Below are positions 46,159-57,776 of a stretch of DNA of 64,000 nucleotides, one piece after another. The notes under the pieces were generated by a model that was given only the letters and a program-made list of their open reading frames with translations, was not told where the DNA came from and searched no databases. Source of the stretch: Frateuria_A sp051900415 (GTDB lineage Bacteria > Pseudomonadota > Gammaproteobacteria > Xanthomonadales > Rhodanobacteraceae); assembly GCF_051900415.1 (NCBI RefSeq), contig NZ_JBHZGL010000009.1:1-64000 (forward strand). The letters run 5' to 3'. Positions within the stretch are counted from its first letter, which is position 1; every line of letters starts with the position of its first letter. The translations under genes and the position numbers were made by a program.

Positions 46159-47667
46159 TTAGATCTTGTGAACGGCGAGCTGCTGGACCAACTGGGACAC
46201 CGAAGCGTCCATCAGGTGGATCAGCGGCTGCGGCCAGATGCCCAGCGCCAGCACGGCAAGGGCAAAAGCGGCCAGCACGAACGTCTCGCGGCCGTTGATT
46301 TCCTTCATCTCGCGCACGTGCGGGTTGGTGATGTCGCCCCACAGCACGCGCTTGACCATCCACAACGTGTAGGCCGCGCCGATGATCAGGGTGAAGGCTG
46401 CGAACAGCGCGATCCACGGGTTGGCGCTGAAGCTCGCCAGCACGACCATGAATTCGCCGACGAAGCCGCTGGTGCCCGGCAGGCCGGAGTTGGCCATGGC
46501 GAACAGCACGTAGAAAAAGCCGAACCACGGCATCACGTTGATCACGCCGCCGTAGTCCTTGATCTGGCGCGTGTGCAGGCGGTCGTACATCACGCCGATG
46601 CAGGAGAACATCGCGCCGGAAACGAAGCCGTGCGAGATCATCTGCACCATCGCGCCCTGCATGCCCAGCTTGGCGGCATCGAGGTTATTGGCGTCGCGCA
46701 CCAGCATGAAGGCGATGAAGATGCCCAATGTCACGAAGCCCATGTGCGCCACGGACGAGTACGCCACCAGCTTCTTCATGTCGTCCTGCACCAGCGCCAC
46801 GTAGCCGATGTAGACCACCGCGATCAGGCTGAGCACGATGATCAGCCAGGCGAAGTGCTCGGAGGCATCCGGCACGATCGGCAGCGTGAAGCGAAGGAAG
46901 CCGTATCCGCCGATCTTCAGCATCACCGCCGCCAGCACCACCGAGCCGCCGGTCGGTGCCTCCACGTGGGCGTCCGGCAGCCAGGTGTGTACCGGGACCA
47001 TCGGCACCTTGACGGCGAACGCAATCAGGAAGGCGAAGAACAGCCAGGTCTGCTCCTTCATCGTCAGGGGCAGCATCGCCAGCGTGTGCAAGTCGAAGGT
47101 GCCTGCCTTCAGGTACAGGTAGATCAGCCCGATCAGCATGAAGATCGAGCCGAGGAACGTGTAGATGAAGAACTTGAGCGTGGCGTAGACGCGCCGCGGG
47201 CCACCCCAGATGCCGATCAGGATGAACATCGGGATCAGCATCGCCTCGAAGAACACGTAGAACAGCAAGGCGTCGGTGGCGCAGAACACGCCGATCATCA
47301 GGCCCTCGAGCACCAGCATGGCGGCCATGTACTGGTGCGGCTTGTCCTGGATTACCTCCCAGGCGCCGACGATGACAAGGATCGTGACGAAGGTGGTGAG
47401 CAGGATCAGCGCCACCGAAATGCCGTCCACGGCCAGGCCGTAGTGCACGCCGAGCGAGGCGATCCAGACGTGGCTTTCGGTCAGCTGCATGGCGCTGTCG
47501 GCCGCGTTGTAGGCCGGCAGCAGGAACAGGCTGGCCACGAAGGCCAGCACCGCCACCAGCAGCGAGATCCAGCGCGCCAGGCCCGGTCGGGCCGAGCCGG
47601 CCAGCAGCACCGGGATCGCGCCGACGATGGGGAGCCAGATCAGCAGGCTGAGCAAGTGATTGAACAT
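46159..47667 (-). CDS. nuoM: NADH-quinone oxidoreductase subunit M
   Basis: Antiporter-like proton-pumping subunit, 502 residues with about 14 helices. Motifs: FFEAMLIPMFILIGIWGG (conserved Glu), KVPMVPVHTWLPDAHVEAPT, and LVAYSSVAHMGFVTLGI. It begins 13 bp after the nuoL stop. Confidence 0.97.
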   Translation of the reverse strand: MFNHLLSLLIWLPIVGAIPVLLAGSARPGLARWISLLVAVLAFVASLFLLPAYNAADSAMQLTESHVWIASLGVHYGLAVDGISVALILLTTFVTILVIVGAWEVIQDKPHQYMAAMLVLEGLMIGVFCATDALLFYVFFEAMLIPMFILIGIWGGPRRVYATLKFFIYTFLGSIFMLIGLIYLYLKAGTFDLHTLAMLPLTMKEQTWLFFAFLIAFAVKVPMVPVHTWLPDAHVEAPTGGSVVLAAVMLKIGGYGFLRFTLPIVPDASEHFAWLIIVLSLIAVVYIGYVALVQDDMKKLVAYSSVAHMGFVTLGIFIAFMLVRDANNLDAAKLGMQGAMVQMISHGFVSGAMFSCIGVMYDRLHTRQIKDYGGVINVMPWFGFFYVLFAMANSGLPGTSGFVGEFMVVLASFSANPWIALFAAFTLIIGAAYTLWMVKRVLWGDITNPHVREMKEINGRETFVLAAFALAVLALGIWPQPLIHLMDASVSQLVQQLAVHKI

Positions 47668-47680
47668 GGAGCGTGCTTCC

Positions 47681-49786
47681 TTATTGCCCGATCTGCCCGG
47701 ACCCGAAGACCCAGAACCCGCCCAGCAGCAGGATCAGGCCGAGAATCATCGCGAAGGCGTAGTGGTAGAGGTAACCCGATTGCAGGCGACGCACGCCGCC
47801 GGCAATGCGCTGCACCAGCCCGGCCGAGCCGTTGACCATCGCGCCGTCGATCACTGCCGCGTCGCCCGCCTTCCAGAACAGCCGGCCGAGCGCCACGCCA
47901 CCGCGGGCGAAGATCGCGAAGTAGACGTCGTCGACCCAGTATTTGCGGTCCAGCACGGTCCACAGCGGCTTGAGGACGTTCTTGATCTTGCCAGCCATGG
48001 CCGGGTTGAACAGGTAGATGTACGTCGTGATCACGAAGGCCAGCGCGACCAGCGCGAACGGCCAGCTGGCGAACCCATGCAGCGCCATGGCCGCCGCGCC
48101 ATGGAACTCGTGACCGAGTTCGCCGAGCACGTTGTTGGCCTCTTCCACGTGGATGGCCTGGCCGAACCAGTCGCCGAACAGCATCGGGCCGATCGTGAAA
48201 AAGCCCACTAACAGCGACGGGATCGCCAGCAGGATCAGCGGCAGCGTCACCACCCAGGGCGACTCGTGCGGCGCATGTTCCAGCTCACCCGGCTTGTGTG
48301 CGTGATGTGGATCGTCCGAAGGCGCGTGGTGTTCGTCGGCGTGGCCGTCGTGGGCATGCGCGTCGCTGTGGACGGCGTGCGCATCATGCGCATGGCCGTG
48401 ATGGCCCACCACCACGAAGCGTTCCTTGCCGTGGAAGGTCAGGTACATCTGGCGGAAGGTGTACAGCGCGGTGACGAATGCGCCGATCAGCACGCACACG
48501 TAGGCGTAGCCCGAACCCCAGCGATGCGACTCGCCAACCGCCTCGATGATGGCGTCCTTGGAGTAGAAGCCCGAGGTGAACGGGATCGCCACCAGCGCCA
48601 GTGAACCGATCCACATGGTGATCCACGTGATCGGCATGTACTTGCGCAGGCCGCCCATGTAGCGCATGTCCTGCTCGTGGTGCATCGCGATGATCACCGA
48701 GCCGGCACCAAGGAACAGCAGCGCCTTGAAGAAGGCATGGGTCATCAGGTGGAACACCGCGCCGGCATAGGCCGAGACGCCCAGCGCCACGGTCATGTAA
48801 CCCAGCTGCGACAGCGTGGAATACGCCACGACCCGCTTGATGTCGTTCTGCACGATGCCGATCAGGCCGGTGAACAGGGCGCCGGTGGCGCCAATCACCA
48901 TCACGAAGCTGAGCGCGCCCTCGGACAGCTCGAAGAACGGCGACATGCGCGCGACCATGAAGATGCCCGCGGTCACCATCGTCGCCGCGTGGATCAGCGC
49001 GGAGATCGGGGTCGGGCCTTCCATCGAATCGGGCAGCCACACGTGCAGCGGCACCTGGGCGGACTTGCCCATCGCGCCCACGAACAGCAGCACGCAGATC
49101 ACCGTGGCCGCATCCCAATGGGTGTTGGCGGTCACCGCCAGCGTCTTGCCGATCAGGCTGGGCGCACTGGCGAACGCCGTGGCGTAGTCGAGCGTGCCCA
49201 GGAAGTACAGCACCGCGGCAATGCCCAGCAGAAAGCCGAAGTCGCCCACGCGGTTGACCAGGAACGCCTTCAGGTTGGCGAAGATCGCGGTCGGGCGCTT
49301 GTACCAGAAGCCGATCAGCAGGTAGGACACCAGGCCCACGCCTTCCCAGCCGAAGAACAGCTGCATGAAGTTGTTGCTCATCACGAGCATCAACATCGCG
49401 AAGGTGAACAACGAGATGTAGCTGAAGAAACGCTGGTAGCCCGGGTCGTCGGCCATGTAGCCGATGGTGTAGACGTGTACGAGCAGCGACACGAAGGTCA
49501 CCACCACCATCATCATGGCGGTGAGGCGGTCGACCATGAAGCCGACGCTGACGTGCAGGCGGCCGATCTCGAACCAGGTGTAGATGTCCTGGTTGTAGGA
49601 CGGCGCACCGCCGGCGGTGATCTGGTAGAGCACGTAGAACGACAGCACGCAGGAGATCAGCAGACCGAGGATGGTCACGCTGTGCGCGCCGGCACGGCCG
49701 ATCTGCTTGCCGAGGAAGCCGGCAAGCAGGCAACCCACCAGCGGCGCCAGCGCAATGATCAGCAGGATGGAGGTCGAAAGTTGCAT
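47681..49786 (-). CDS. nuoL: NADH-quinone oxidoreductase subunit L with His-rich loop
   Basis: Largest antiporter-like subunit of complex I, with the long lateral helix. The 701-residue protein carries FFGWEGVGLVSYLLIGFW, GKSAQVPLHVWLPDSMEGPTP and VAYSTLSQLGYMTVALG. Residues ~460-509 form an insertion with about 16 histidines (HHGHAHDAHAVHSDAHAH and so on) after TFHGKERFVVVG, where the Escherichia coli protein has only a short loop. The start is four bases after the nuoK stop. Confidence 0.96.
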   Translation of the reverse strand: MQLSTSILLIIALAPLVGCLLAGFLGKQIGRAGAHSVTILGLLISCVLSFYVLYQITAGGAPSYNQDIYTWFEIGRLHVSVGFMVDRLTAMMMVVVTFVSLLVHVYTIGYMADDPGYQRFFSYISLFTFAMLMLVMSNNFMQLFFGWEGVGLVSYLLIGFWYKRPTAIFANLKAFLVNRVGDFGFLLGIAAVLYFLGTLDYATAFASAPSLIGKTLAVTANTHWDAATVICVLLFVGAMGKSAQVPLHVWLPDSMEGPTPISALIHAATMVTAGIFMVARMSPFFELSEGALSFVMVIGATGALFTGLIGIVQNDIKRVVAYSTLSQLGYMTVALGVSAYAGAVFHLMTHAFFKALLFLGAGSVIIAMHHEQDMRYMGGLRKYMPITWITMWIGSLALVAIPFTSGFYSKDAIIEAVGESHRWGSGYAYVCVLIGAFVTALYTFRQMYLTFHGKERFVVVGHHGHAHDAHAVHSDAHAHDGHADEHHAPSDDPHHAHKPGELEHAPHESPWVVTLPLILLAIPSLLVGFFTIGPMLFGDWFGQAIHVEEANNVLGELGHEFHGAAAMALHGFASWPFALVALAFVITTYIYLFNPAMAGKIKNVLKPLWTVLDRKYWVDDVYFAIFARGGVALGRLFWKAGDAAVIDGAMVNGSAGLVQRIAGGVRRLQSGYLYHYAFAMILGLILLLGGFWVFGSGQIGQ

Positions 49787-49790
49787 CGGC

Positions 49791-50096
49791 TCAGCCCTTC
49801 ATCGAGTCGATTTCGGCGACATTGACCGTGCTGCGGTTGCGGAACAGCAGCACCAGGATCGCCAGGCCGATCGCGGACTCGGCGGCCGCGACGGTAAGGA
49901 TGAAGAACACGAACACCTGGCCGCCCACGTCGCCAAGGAAGCGCGAGAACGCCACGAAGTTCATGTTCACCGCAAGCAGCATCAGCTCGATCGCCATCAG
50001 CAGCACGATCACGTTCTTGCGGTTGATGAACAGGCCGGCCACGGCGATGCAGAACAGCACCGCGCCCAGCACGATGAAATGCGACAGGGTGATCAT
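49791..50096 (-). CDS. nuoK: NADH-quinone oxidoreductase subunit K
   Basis: A 101-residue complex I membrane subunit with three helices; the conserved membrane glutamates appear in VLLMAIELMLLAVNMNFV and VAAAESAIGLAILVLLFR. Its ATG overlaps the nuoJ stop by four bases. Confidence 0.97.
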   Translation of the reverse strand: MITLSHFIVLGAVLFCIAVAGLFINRKNVIVLLMAIELMLLAVNMNFVAFSRFLGDVGGQVFVFFILTVAAAESAIGLAILVLLFRNRSTVNVAEIDSMKG

Positions 50097-50740
50097 TGCA
50101 GCGGCTCCTGCGAGGCGGTCGGTTCATCCGGGCGCGAGGGCGCCATCTTGACCACGCGGATACGGTCACGCGGATTGACGCGCACCTGCTCGCTAGCGGA
50201 CTCGTGCTTCTTGTCGCCGCGCTGGCGCAAGGTCAGCGCCACGGCCACCACCACGCCCACGGTCAGGATCAGTGCGGCAATCTCGAACGGCAGCAGGTAC
50301 TGGGTGTACAGCGCCCCGCCCAGCCAGGCGGTGTTGGACAGGCCCGCGGCGGCGGCCGGGTCGGCACCCATCACGTGCGCGTGCATCGCGCGCACGCCGA
50401 TCAGCGCCAGCATCTCCGCCAGCATGACCAACGCGACGATGATGCCCACTGGCAGGTAGCGGATGAAGCCTTCGCGCACCTGCTCCATCTTGATGTCGAG
50501 CATCATCACGACGAACAGGAACAGCACCATCACCGCACCCACGTACACCACGATCAGCGCGATGGCCAGGAACTCGGCCTCGGCCAGCAGCCAGATGCAG
50601 GCGGTGCTGAAGAAGGCCAGCACCAGCGAGAGCACCGCGTGCACCGAGTTCTTCAGGCTGATCACCGCCAGTGCGGCGCCCACGGTGACGGCGGCGAAGC
50701 CGTAGAAACAGATCAGTTGGAGCAGATTGGTATCGATCAT
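50093..50740 (-). CDS. nuoJ: NADH-quinone oxidoreductase subunit J
   Basis: A 215-residue complex I membrane subunit with five helices, including LAIALIVVYVGAVMVLFLFVVMML and the key Glu/Tyr-containing pi-bulge helix. The C-terminal ~45 residues form a charged hydrophilic tail (LRQRGDKKHESASEQVRV onward). The ATG at 50740 is chosen over a longer frame that reads through nuoI. Confidence 0.95.
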   Translation of the reverse strand: MIDTNLLQLICFYGFAAVTVGAALAVISLKNSVHAVLSLVLAFFSTACIWLLAEAEFLAIALIVVYVGAVMVLFLFVVMMLDIKMEQVREGFIRYLPVGIIVALVMLAEMLALIGVRAMHAHVMGADPAAAAGLSNTAWLGGALYTQYLLPFEIAALILTVGVVVAVALTLRQRGDKKHESASEQVRVNPRDRIRVVKMAPSRPDEPTASQEPLQ

Positions 50741-50751
50741 GTCGGTGGCCT

Positions 50752-51243
50752 TTAGCGGTACGCGGCGTCTTGCGCGCGGGCCGCGGCGATTTCCGGCTCG
50801 AAGCGGTCGCCGATGGCGAGCAGCTGCGCCTTGGTTACCACGTTCTGGCCACGCTGTTCGAAGTGGTACTCCATCACCGAGGTTTCGACGATGGAGTCGA
50901 CCGGGCAGCTCTCTTCGCAGAAGCCGCAGAAGATGCACTTGAACAGGTCGATGTCGTAACGCGTGGTGCGGCGCTGGCCGTCGCTTTCACGCGGGGCCGA
51001 GTCGATGGTGATCGCCAGCGCCGGGCACACCGCCTCGCACAGCTTGCAGGCGATGCAGCGCTCTTCGCCGTTGGCGTAGCGGCGCAGCGCGTGCAGGCCG
51101 CGGAAGCGGTTCGACCGAGGGATGTGTTCCATCGGAAAGCGTACGGTGTACTTGGGCTTGAACATGTAGCGCAGGGTCAGCGCCATGCCCTTGAGCAGCT
51201 CGATGAGCAGCAGGCTCTTGAAGTAGTCGGTAATGCGGTTCAT
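50752..51243 (-). CDS. nuoI: NADH-quinone oxidoreductase subunit I
   Basis: A 163-residue ferredoxin-like subunit carrying clusters N6a and N6b. Two [4Fe-4S] motifs are present: CIACKLCEAVCP and CIFCGFCEESCP. The ATG at 51243 gives the family N-terminus MNRITDYFKSLLLIELLKGM. Confidence 0.97.
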   Translation of the reverse strand: MNRITDYFKSLLLIELLKGMALTLRYMFKPKYTVRFPMEHIPRSNRFRGLHALRRYANGEERCIACKLCEAVCPALAITIDSAPRESDGQRRTTRYDIDLFKCIFCGFCEESCPVDSIVETSVMEYHFEQRGQNVVTKAQLLAIGDRFEPEIAAARAQDAAYR

Positions 51244-51251
51244 GGAATGCC

Positions 51252-52304
51252 TTATGCCCCCGTGCCGACCAGAACTAAGCCGAAGTACTTCATGCAGCCG
51301 GCCACGAGGACCCACACGATCGTGATGGGAATGAACACCTTCCAGCCCAGCCGCATGATCTGGTCGTAGCGGTAGCGCGGGAACGTCGCGCGGAACCACA
51401 GGAACAGGAAGGACATCAGGAAGGCCTTGATCAGCAGCCAGATGACGCTGCCGGTCCAGATCCAGTTGACCCACGGCGAGACGTCCGCCGTGACCCAGCC
51501 CTGCAGCGGGCTGAGCCAGCCCCCCAGGAAGAAGATCGAGGCGAGGAAGCTCACCAGGATCATGTTGGCGTACTCGGCCAGGAAGAAGATCGCGAAGGCC
51601 GAGCCCGAATACTCCACGTGGAAGCCCGCGACGATTTCCGATTCACCCTCGGCCACGTCGAACGGCGCGCGGTTGGTCTCGGCCACGCCGGAGATGAAGT
51701 AGACGATGAACACCGGCAGCAGCGGCAGCCAGAACCAGTCGAACAGGCCCTTGCCGCCCGCCTGCGCGTGCACGATGTCGGTCAGGTTTAACGAGCCGGC
51801 CAGCACCAGCACGCAGACCAGCGACAAGCCCATGGCGAGCTCGTAGGAAATCACCTGCGCAGCCGAGCGCATGGCACCGAGGAGCGCGTAGCGCGAGTTG
51901 GACGCCCAGCCGGCCAGGATGATGCCGTACACGCCCAGCGAGGTCATCGCCAGCAGATACAAGAGGCCCGCGTTGACGTTGGCCAGCACCATCCGGTCGT
52001 CGAACGGCACCACCGCCCACGCGGCGAACGCCGGCACCAGTGCCAGCAGCGGCGCGAGGTAATAGAGGAAGCGGTTGGCGCTGGAGGGAAGAATCACTTC
52101 CTTGATCAGCAGCTTCACCACGTCTGCGAACGCCTGCAGGATGCCGAACGGGCCGATCTTGTTCGGTCCCATGCGCACGTGCATCCAGCCAATGACCTTG
52201 CGCTCCCAGTACACGAACATGGCCACCGCCAGGATCAGCGGCACCGCGATGCACAGGATGTAGACGACCGGCCAGACCAGCTCGTTGAGGAGTTGTTCGC
52301 CCAT
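51252..52304 (-). CDS. nuoH: NADH-quinone oxidoreductase subunit H
   Basis: A 350-residue membrane subunit that forms part of the quinone site. Motifs include YWERKVIGWMHVRMGPNKIGPFG, and the acidic loop AETNRAPFDVAEGESEIVAGFHVEYSG, both diagnostic. Starts three bases after the nuoG stop. Confidence 0.97.
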   Translation of the reverse strand: MGEQLLNELVWPVVYILCIAVPLILAVAMFVYWERKVIGWMHVRMGPNKIGPFGILQAFADVVKLLIKEVILPSSANRFLYYLAPLLALVPAFAAWAVVPFDDRMVLANVNAGLLYLLAMTSLGVYGIILAGWASNSRYALLGAMRSAAQVISYELAMGLSLVCVLVLAGSLNLTDIVHAQAGGKGLFDWFWLPLLPVFIVYFISGVAETNRAPFDVAEGESEIVAGFHVEYSGSAFAIFFLAEYANMILVSFLASIFFLGGWLSPLQGWVTADVSPWVNWIWTGSVIWLLIKAFLMSFLFLWFRATFPRYRYDQIMRLGWKVFIPITIVWVLVAGCMKYFGLVLVGTGA

Positions 52305-52307
52305 GGG

Positions 52308-54637
52308 TTACGCCTTGCTCAAGGTGATGGCCGCGCCATAAGGCGGCAGCGTGGCGGTCAGGTCGTGTGCGGCCTCGATCCATACCGCACCGTCGGGCAC
52401 GGACGCGTCGATCGCCACCGGCAGCAGCGCGTCGGCGATGCGTACCTGCGCGCCGGCGGTCAGGCCTTGATGCATGGCGTCGTTGGCGTTCATGCGCACG
52501 GCGGCCGGCCGGTTGATCGGATGCGCGTTGAGCGCGGTGGCGCGGCGCAGCACGGCGTCGCCGCGGTAGATCGGCCAGGTCGCCAGACGCACCAGGCCGC
52601 CTGCCCCAGCCTGGCGCGGGGCCAGGGACGTGGCGTGCGACGGCACCGGACGTTCGGTGATGCCCTCGCGCAGGCCGGCAAGGTCGTCGAACTCGAAGCC
52701 ACCCAGTTGCAGCATGCCGCCGAGCGCGCGCAGTACCTTCCAGCCCGCGCGCGCCTCGCCGGGCGCCTTGGCGCCGGCCAGCGCGCTCTGCGCCAGGCCG
52801 TCCACGTTGACCAGCGTACCGTCGGTTTCCGGCAGCAGCGCGATCGGCAGGATGACGTTGGCCACCTCGCGCAGCGCGTCACTGGCGTAGGCGCTGAACG
52901 CCACCACCGCCTGTGCCCCGCACAGCGCCGCCAGCGCCTTGGCGCCGTCGGCGAAGTCGTGCGGCGGCTCGACGCCGTAGAGCACGTAGCCCTTGCGCGG
53001 CTGGGCGAGCATCGCCTGCGCATCGAGGCCGCCGTTGCCCGGCAGCACGCCGCCCTGCCCCAGGCCCAGCGCGTTGGCGCCGACCGGGAGTTCGTTGTAG
53101 CCGGCGCCGGTCGCCTGGGCGATGAAGCGCGCCACGGCACGCAGCCACGAGGCCTGCGGGTGCGTGGCTGCCGCCTCACCGAGGATCACCACCGCCTTGC
53201 CCGCCTTGAGCACGGCGATCGCCTCGCGGTCGCCCTCGTCGTGCCGGGCACCGTTGATGGCGTCGGCCAGCGCGGCTGGCGCGGCGGCACCGCCGGCGAC
53301 CGCGGCCTTGGCCAGCGCCAGCAGCGCGTCGACCAATGCGGCCGGTGACACGATCGCCTCGCCGGCCAGCGCGTAGTTGAAGCCGAAGCGGGCCGGGTTG
53401 ACCGTGTACACCTTGGCGCCGCGCTTGACCGCCTGGTGCAGGCGATGGTTGAGCAGCGGCATTTCGTAGCGCAGGTCCGAACCCACCAGCAGTGCGCCGG
53501 TGACCTGGCTGACTTCGGCGACCGGGACTTCGAAGCGGGCCGCGACCGGGCGGTCGGACAGGTCCAGCTGGCGCAGGCGATGGTCGACGTGCGCGCTGCC
53601 CAGCCCGCGGGCCAGGCGCACCAGCAGGTCGCCTTCCTCGTTGGTGGTGGCAGGCGAGGCCAGGATGCCCATGTCGCTGCCCGGCACGGACTTCAGCGCC
53701 TCGGCAGCGACCGACAGCGCCTCTTCCCAGCTGGCTTGCTGCCACTGGCCGTTGCGCTTGATCTGCGGCGCGTGCACGCGGTCGGCGGCGTACAGGCCCT
53801 GGTAACTGAAGCGGTCACGGTCGGACAGCCAGCACTCGTTGACCGCCTCGTTATCGCGCGGCACGGTGCGCAGCACTTCGCCGCGGCGCGTGTGCAGCCA
53901 CAGGTTGGAGCCCAGCGCATCGTGGTAGGCGATCGACGGACGCGCGATCAGCTCCCAGGCGCGCGCCTGGAACTGGAACGGCTTGTTGGTCAGCGCGCCG
54001 ACCGGGCAGACGTCGATGATGTTGCCCGAGAGCTCGGTCTCGACGGTCTTGCCGATGTACGTACCGATCTGCAGATTCTCGCCGCGGTTCATGCCGCCGA
54101 GCTCGTAGGTGCCGGCGATCTCGCTGGTAAAGCGCACGCAGCGCGTGCACTGGATGCAGCGGGTCATCTCGGTGGCGACCAACGGCCCGATGTTCTCGTC
54201 GGCGATGGTGCGCTTGCGCTCGGTGTAGCGCGACACGCTGCGGCCGTAGCCCAGCGCCACGTCCTGCAGCTCGCACTCGCCGCCCTGGTCGCAGATCGGG
54301 CAGTCCAGCGGGTGGTTGATCAGAAGGAATTCCATCACGTCCTTCTGGAACTTCAGCGCCTTGTCCGAGCGCGTCATCACCTTCATGCCTTCGGCCACCG
54401 GGGTGGCGCAGGCCGGCTGCGGCTTGGGCATCAGCTTGCCGCCCATCTCCACGTCGACCAGGCACATCCGGCAGTTGGCGGCGATCGGGAGCTTGCGGTG
54501 GTAGCAGAAACGCGGGATCGACACGCCGATCGCATCGGCGGCCTCGATGATCATCGCGCCCTTGCGGATCTGCGTGGGCTTGCCGTCGACCTCGATATTG
54601 ATCAGGTCCGGCGCGGTGGTGGTCGGCTGCGCGCTCA

Positions 54638-54638
<1 letters not shown>
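52308..54638 (-). CDS. nuoG: NADH-quinone oxidoreductase subunit G
   Basis: A 776-residue peripheral-arm subunit. N-terminal 2Fe-2S ligands in RFCYHRKLPIAANCRMCLVD and ACATPV, N5-type ligands in HPLDCPICDQGGECELQD, and N4-type in CIQCTRCVRF; the rest is a molybdopterin-oxidoreductase-like fold without Mo ligands. The extra N7 cluster CxxC motif is not visible. ATG at 54638 overlaps the nuoF stop by one base. Confidence 0.96.
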
Positions 54639-55963
<1,325 letters not shown>

Positions 55964-55972
55964 TGCCCTGCC

Positions 55973-56500
55973 TCACTCCAGACCGTCGAGAATTTCGTCG
56001 AGCTTCTCGGGCGTGAGCCGCTCGTGGTAGTGACCATTGACCGTCATCGCAGGTGCGTACACGCAGGCGGCGATGCATTCCTCTTCGCGCTTGAGATAGA
56101 CGCGGCCGTCCGGCGTGCTCTCGCCGAGCTTCACGCCCAGCTTCTTCTCGCAATGACGCACCAGCCCTTCGGCACCGTTGAGCCAGCACGAAATGTTGGT
56201 GCAAATGGCCACGTTGTTGCGCCCGACCGGCTTGGTCTCGAGCATCGAATAGAAGCTCGCCACCTCGTAGCCCCACACGGCCGGCAGGTCGAGATATTTG
56301 GTTACCGCCACGATCAGGTCGTCCGTCAGGAACCCCTGGTTCTGCTCCTGCGCGGCGAACAACGCCTGGATCAGCGCCGAGCGCTTGCGGTCGGCCGGGA
56401 ACTTGGCGACCCATTCGTCGATGTGGTGGCGGGTGTGCTCGCTCAGCACGACGAGCGGATCGACGTGCTTGACCTGCTCGTAATTTCCGGTGGCCTTCAT
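55973..56500 (-). CDS. nuoE: NADH-quinone oxidoreductase subunit E
   Basis: A 175-residue thioredoxin-like subunit holding the N1a [2Fe-2S] cluster, with ligands in ICTNISCWLNGAEGL (C-x4-C) and ECIAACVYAPAMTVNG (C-x3-C). Start ATG at 56500 follows GAGGAGATTCCC. Confidence 0.97.
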   Translation of the reverse strand: MKATGNYEQVKHVDPLVVLSEHTRHHIDEWVAKFPADRKRSALIQALFAAQEQNQGFLTDDLIVAVTKYLDLPAVWGYEVASFYSMLETKPVGRNNVAICTNISCWLNGAEGLVRHCEKKLGVKLGESTPDGRVYLKREEECIAACVYAPAMTVNGHYHERLTPEKLDEILDGLE

Positions 56501-56521
56501 GGGAATCTCCTCGGTGCCGGC

Positions 56522-57775
56522 TTAGCGGTCGACTTCGCCGAACACGAGATCGTAGGTGCCGATCATCGCCACCACGTCGGCCAGCATGTGGCCGCTGACG
56601 GTGGCGTCCATCGACGAGAGGTGGGCGAAGCCCGGCGCGCGCAGGTGCACGCGGAAGGGCTTGTTGGCGCCGTCGGAGACCAGGTAGCAGCCGAACTCGC
56701 CTTTGGGCGCCTCGACCGCGCAATAGGTCTCGCCGGCGGGCACGCCGTAGCCCTCGGTGAACAATTTGAAGTGATGGATGAGCGCTTCCATGCTCTCCTT
56801 CATTTCGGCGCGCGAAGGCGGCGCCACCTTGAAGTTCGTCACCATCACCGGACCGGGGTTGGCACGCAGCCAGTCGACGCATTGCTTGATGATGCGGTTG
56901 GACTGGCGCATCTCTTCCACGCGCACCAGGTAGCGGTCGTAGCAGTCGCCGTTGACGCCGACCGGAATGTCGAAATCCATCTCGGCGTACTTGGCGTAGG
57001 GCTGCTTCTTGCGCAGGTCCCACTCCACGCCCGAACCGCGGATCATCGCGCCGGTCATGCCCCACGCCTTGGCCATCTCCGGGCTGATCACGCCGATGCC
57101 GACGGTGCGCTGCTTCCAGATGCGGTTGGTGGTAAGCAGGTCTTCGTACTCGTCCACACGCGATGGGAAGATGCGCGTGAACTCCTCGATGAAGTCCAGC
57201 ATCGAACCTTCGCGCGCCGAGTTGATGCGCTTCAGGTCCGCGCCCTTGTGCCAGGGCGATTCCTTGTACTGCGGCATGCGGTCCGGCAGGTCGCGGTAGA
57301 CGCCACCCGGGCGGTAGTAGGTCGCGTGCATACGCGCGCCCGAGACCGCCTCGTAGACGTCCATCAGTTCCTCGCGCTCGCGGAACGCGTACAGGAACAC
57401 CGCCATCGCGCCCAGGTCGAGCGCGTTGGAGCCGATCCACATCAGGTGGTTCAGGATGCGGGTGATCTCGTCGAACATCGTGCGGATGTACTGCGCACGC
57501 TCCGGCGCCTCGATCCCCAGCAGGGTTTCGATGGCGCGCACGTAGGCGTGCTCGTTGCACATCATCGACACGTAGTCCAGGCGATCCATGTAGCCGATCG
57601 ACTGGTTGAACGGCTTGGACTCGGCCAGCTTCTCGGTACCGCGATGGAGCAGGCCCACGTGCGGGTCGGCGCGCACCACGGTCTCGCCATCCATCTCCAG
57701 CACCAGGCGCAGCACGCCGTGCGCGGCCGGATGCTGCGGGCCGAAGTTCATCGTGTAGTTGCGGATTTCCTGCAT
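56522..57775 (-). CDS. nuoD: NADH-quinone oxidoreductase subunit D
   Basis: A 417-residue 49-kDa-type subunit that lines the quinone pocket. Family marks: NFGPQHPAAHGVLRLVLEMDGE, HVGLLHRGTEKLAE, YMDRLDYVSMMCNEHAY, and the C-terminal FGEVDR. NuoC and NuoD are separate proteins here, unlike the fused NuoCD of enterics. ATG at 57775. Confidence 0.97.
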   Translation of the reverse strand: MQEIRNYTMNFGPQHPAAHGVLRLVLEMDGETVVRADPHVGLLHRGTEKLAESKPFNQSIGYMDRLDYVSMMCNEHAYVRAIETLLGIEAPERAQYIRTMFDEITRILNHLMWIGSNALDLGAMAVFLYAFREREELMDVYEAVSGARMHATYYRPGGVYRDLPDRMPQYKESPWHKGADLKRINSAREGSMLDFIEEFTRIFPSRVDEYEDLLTTNRIWKQRTVGIGVISPEMAKAWGMTGAMIRGSGVEWDLRKKQPYAKYAEMDFDIPVGVNGDCYDRYLVRVEEMRQSNRIIKQCVDWLRANPGPVMVTNFKVAPPSRAEMKESMEALIHHFKLFTEGYGVPAGETYCAVEAPKGEFGCYLVSDGANKPFRVHLRAPGFAHLSSMDATVSGHMLADVVAMIGTYDLVFGEVDR

Positions 57776-57776
57776 G

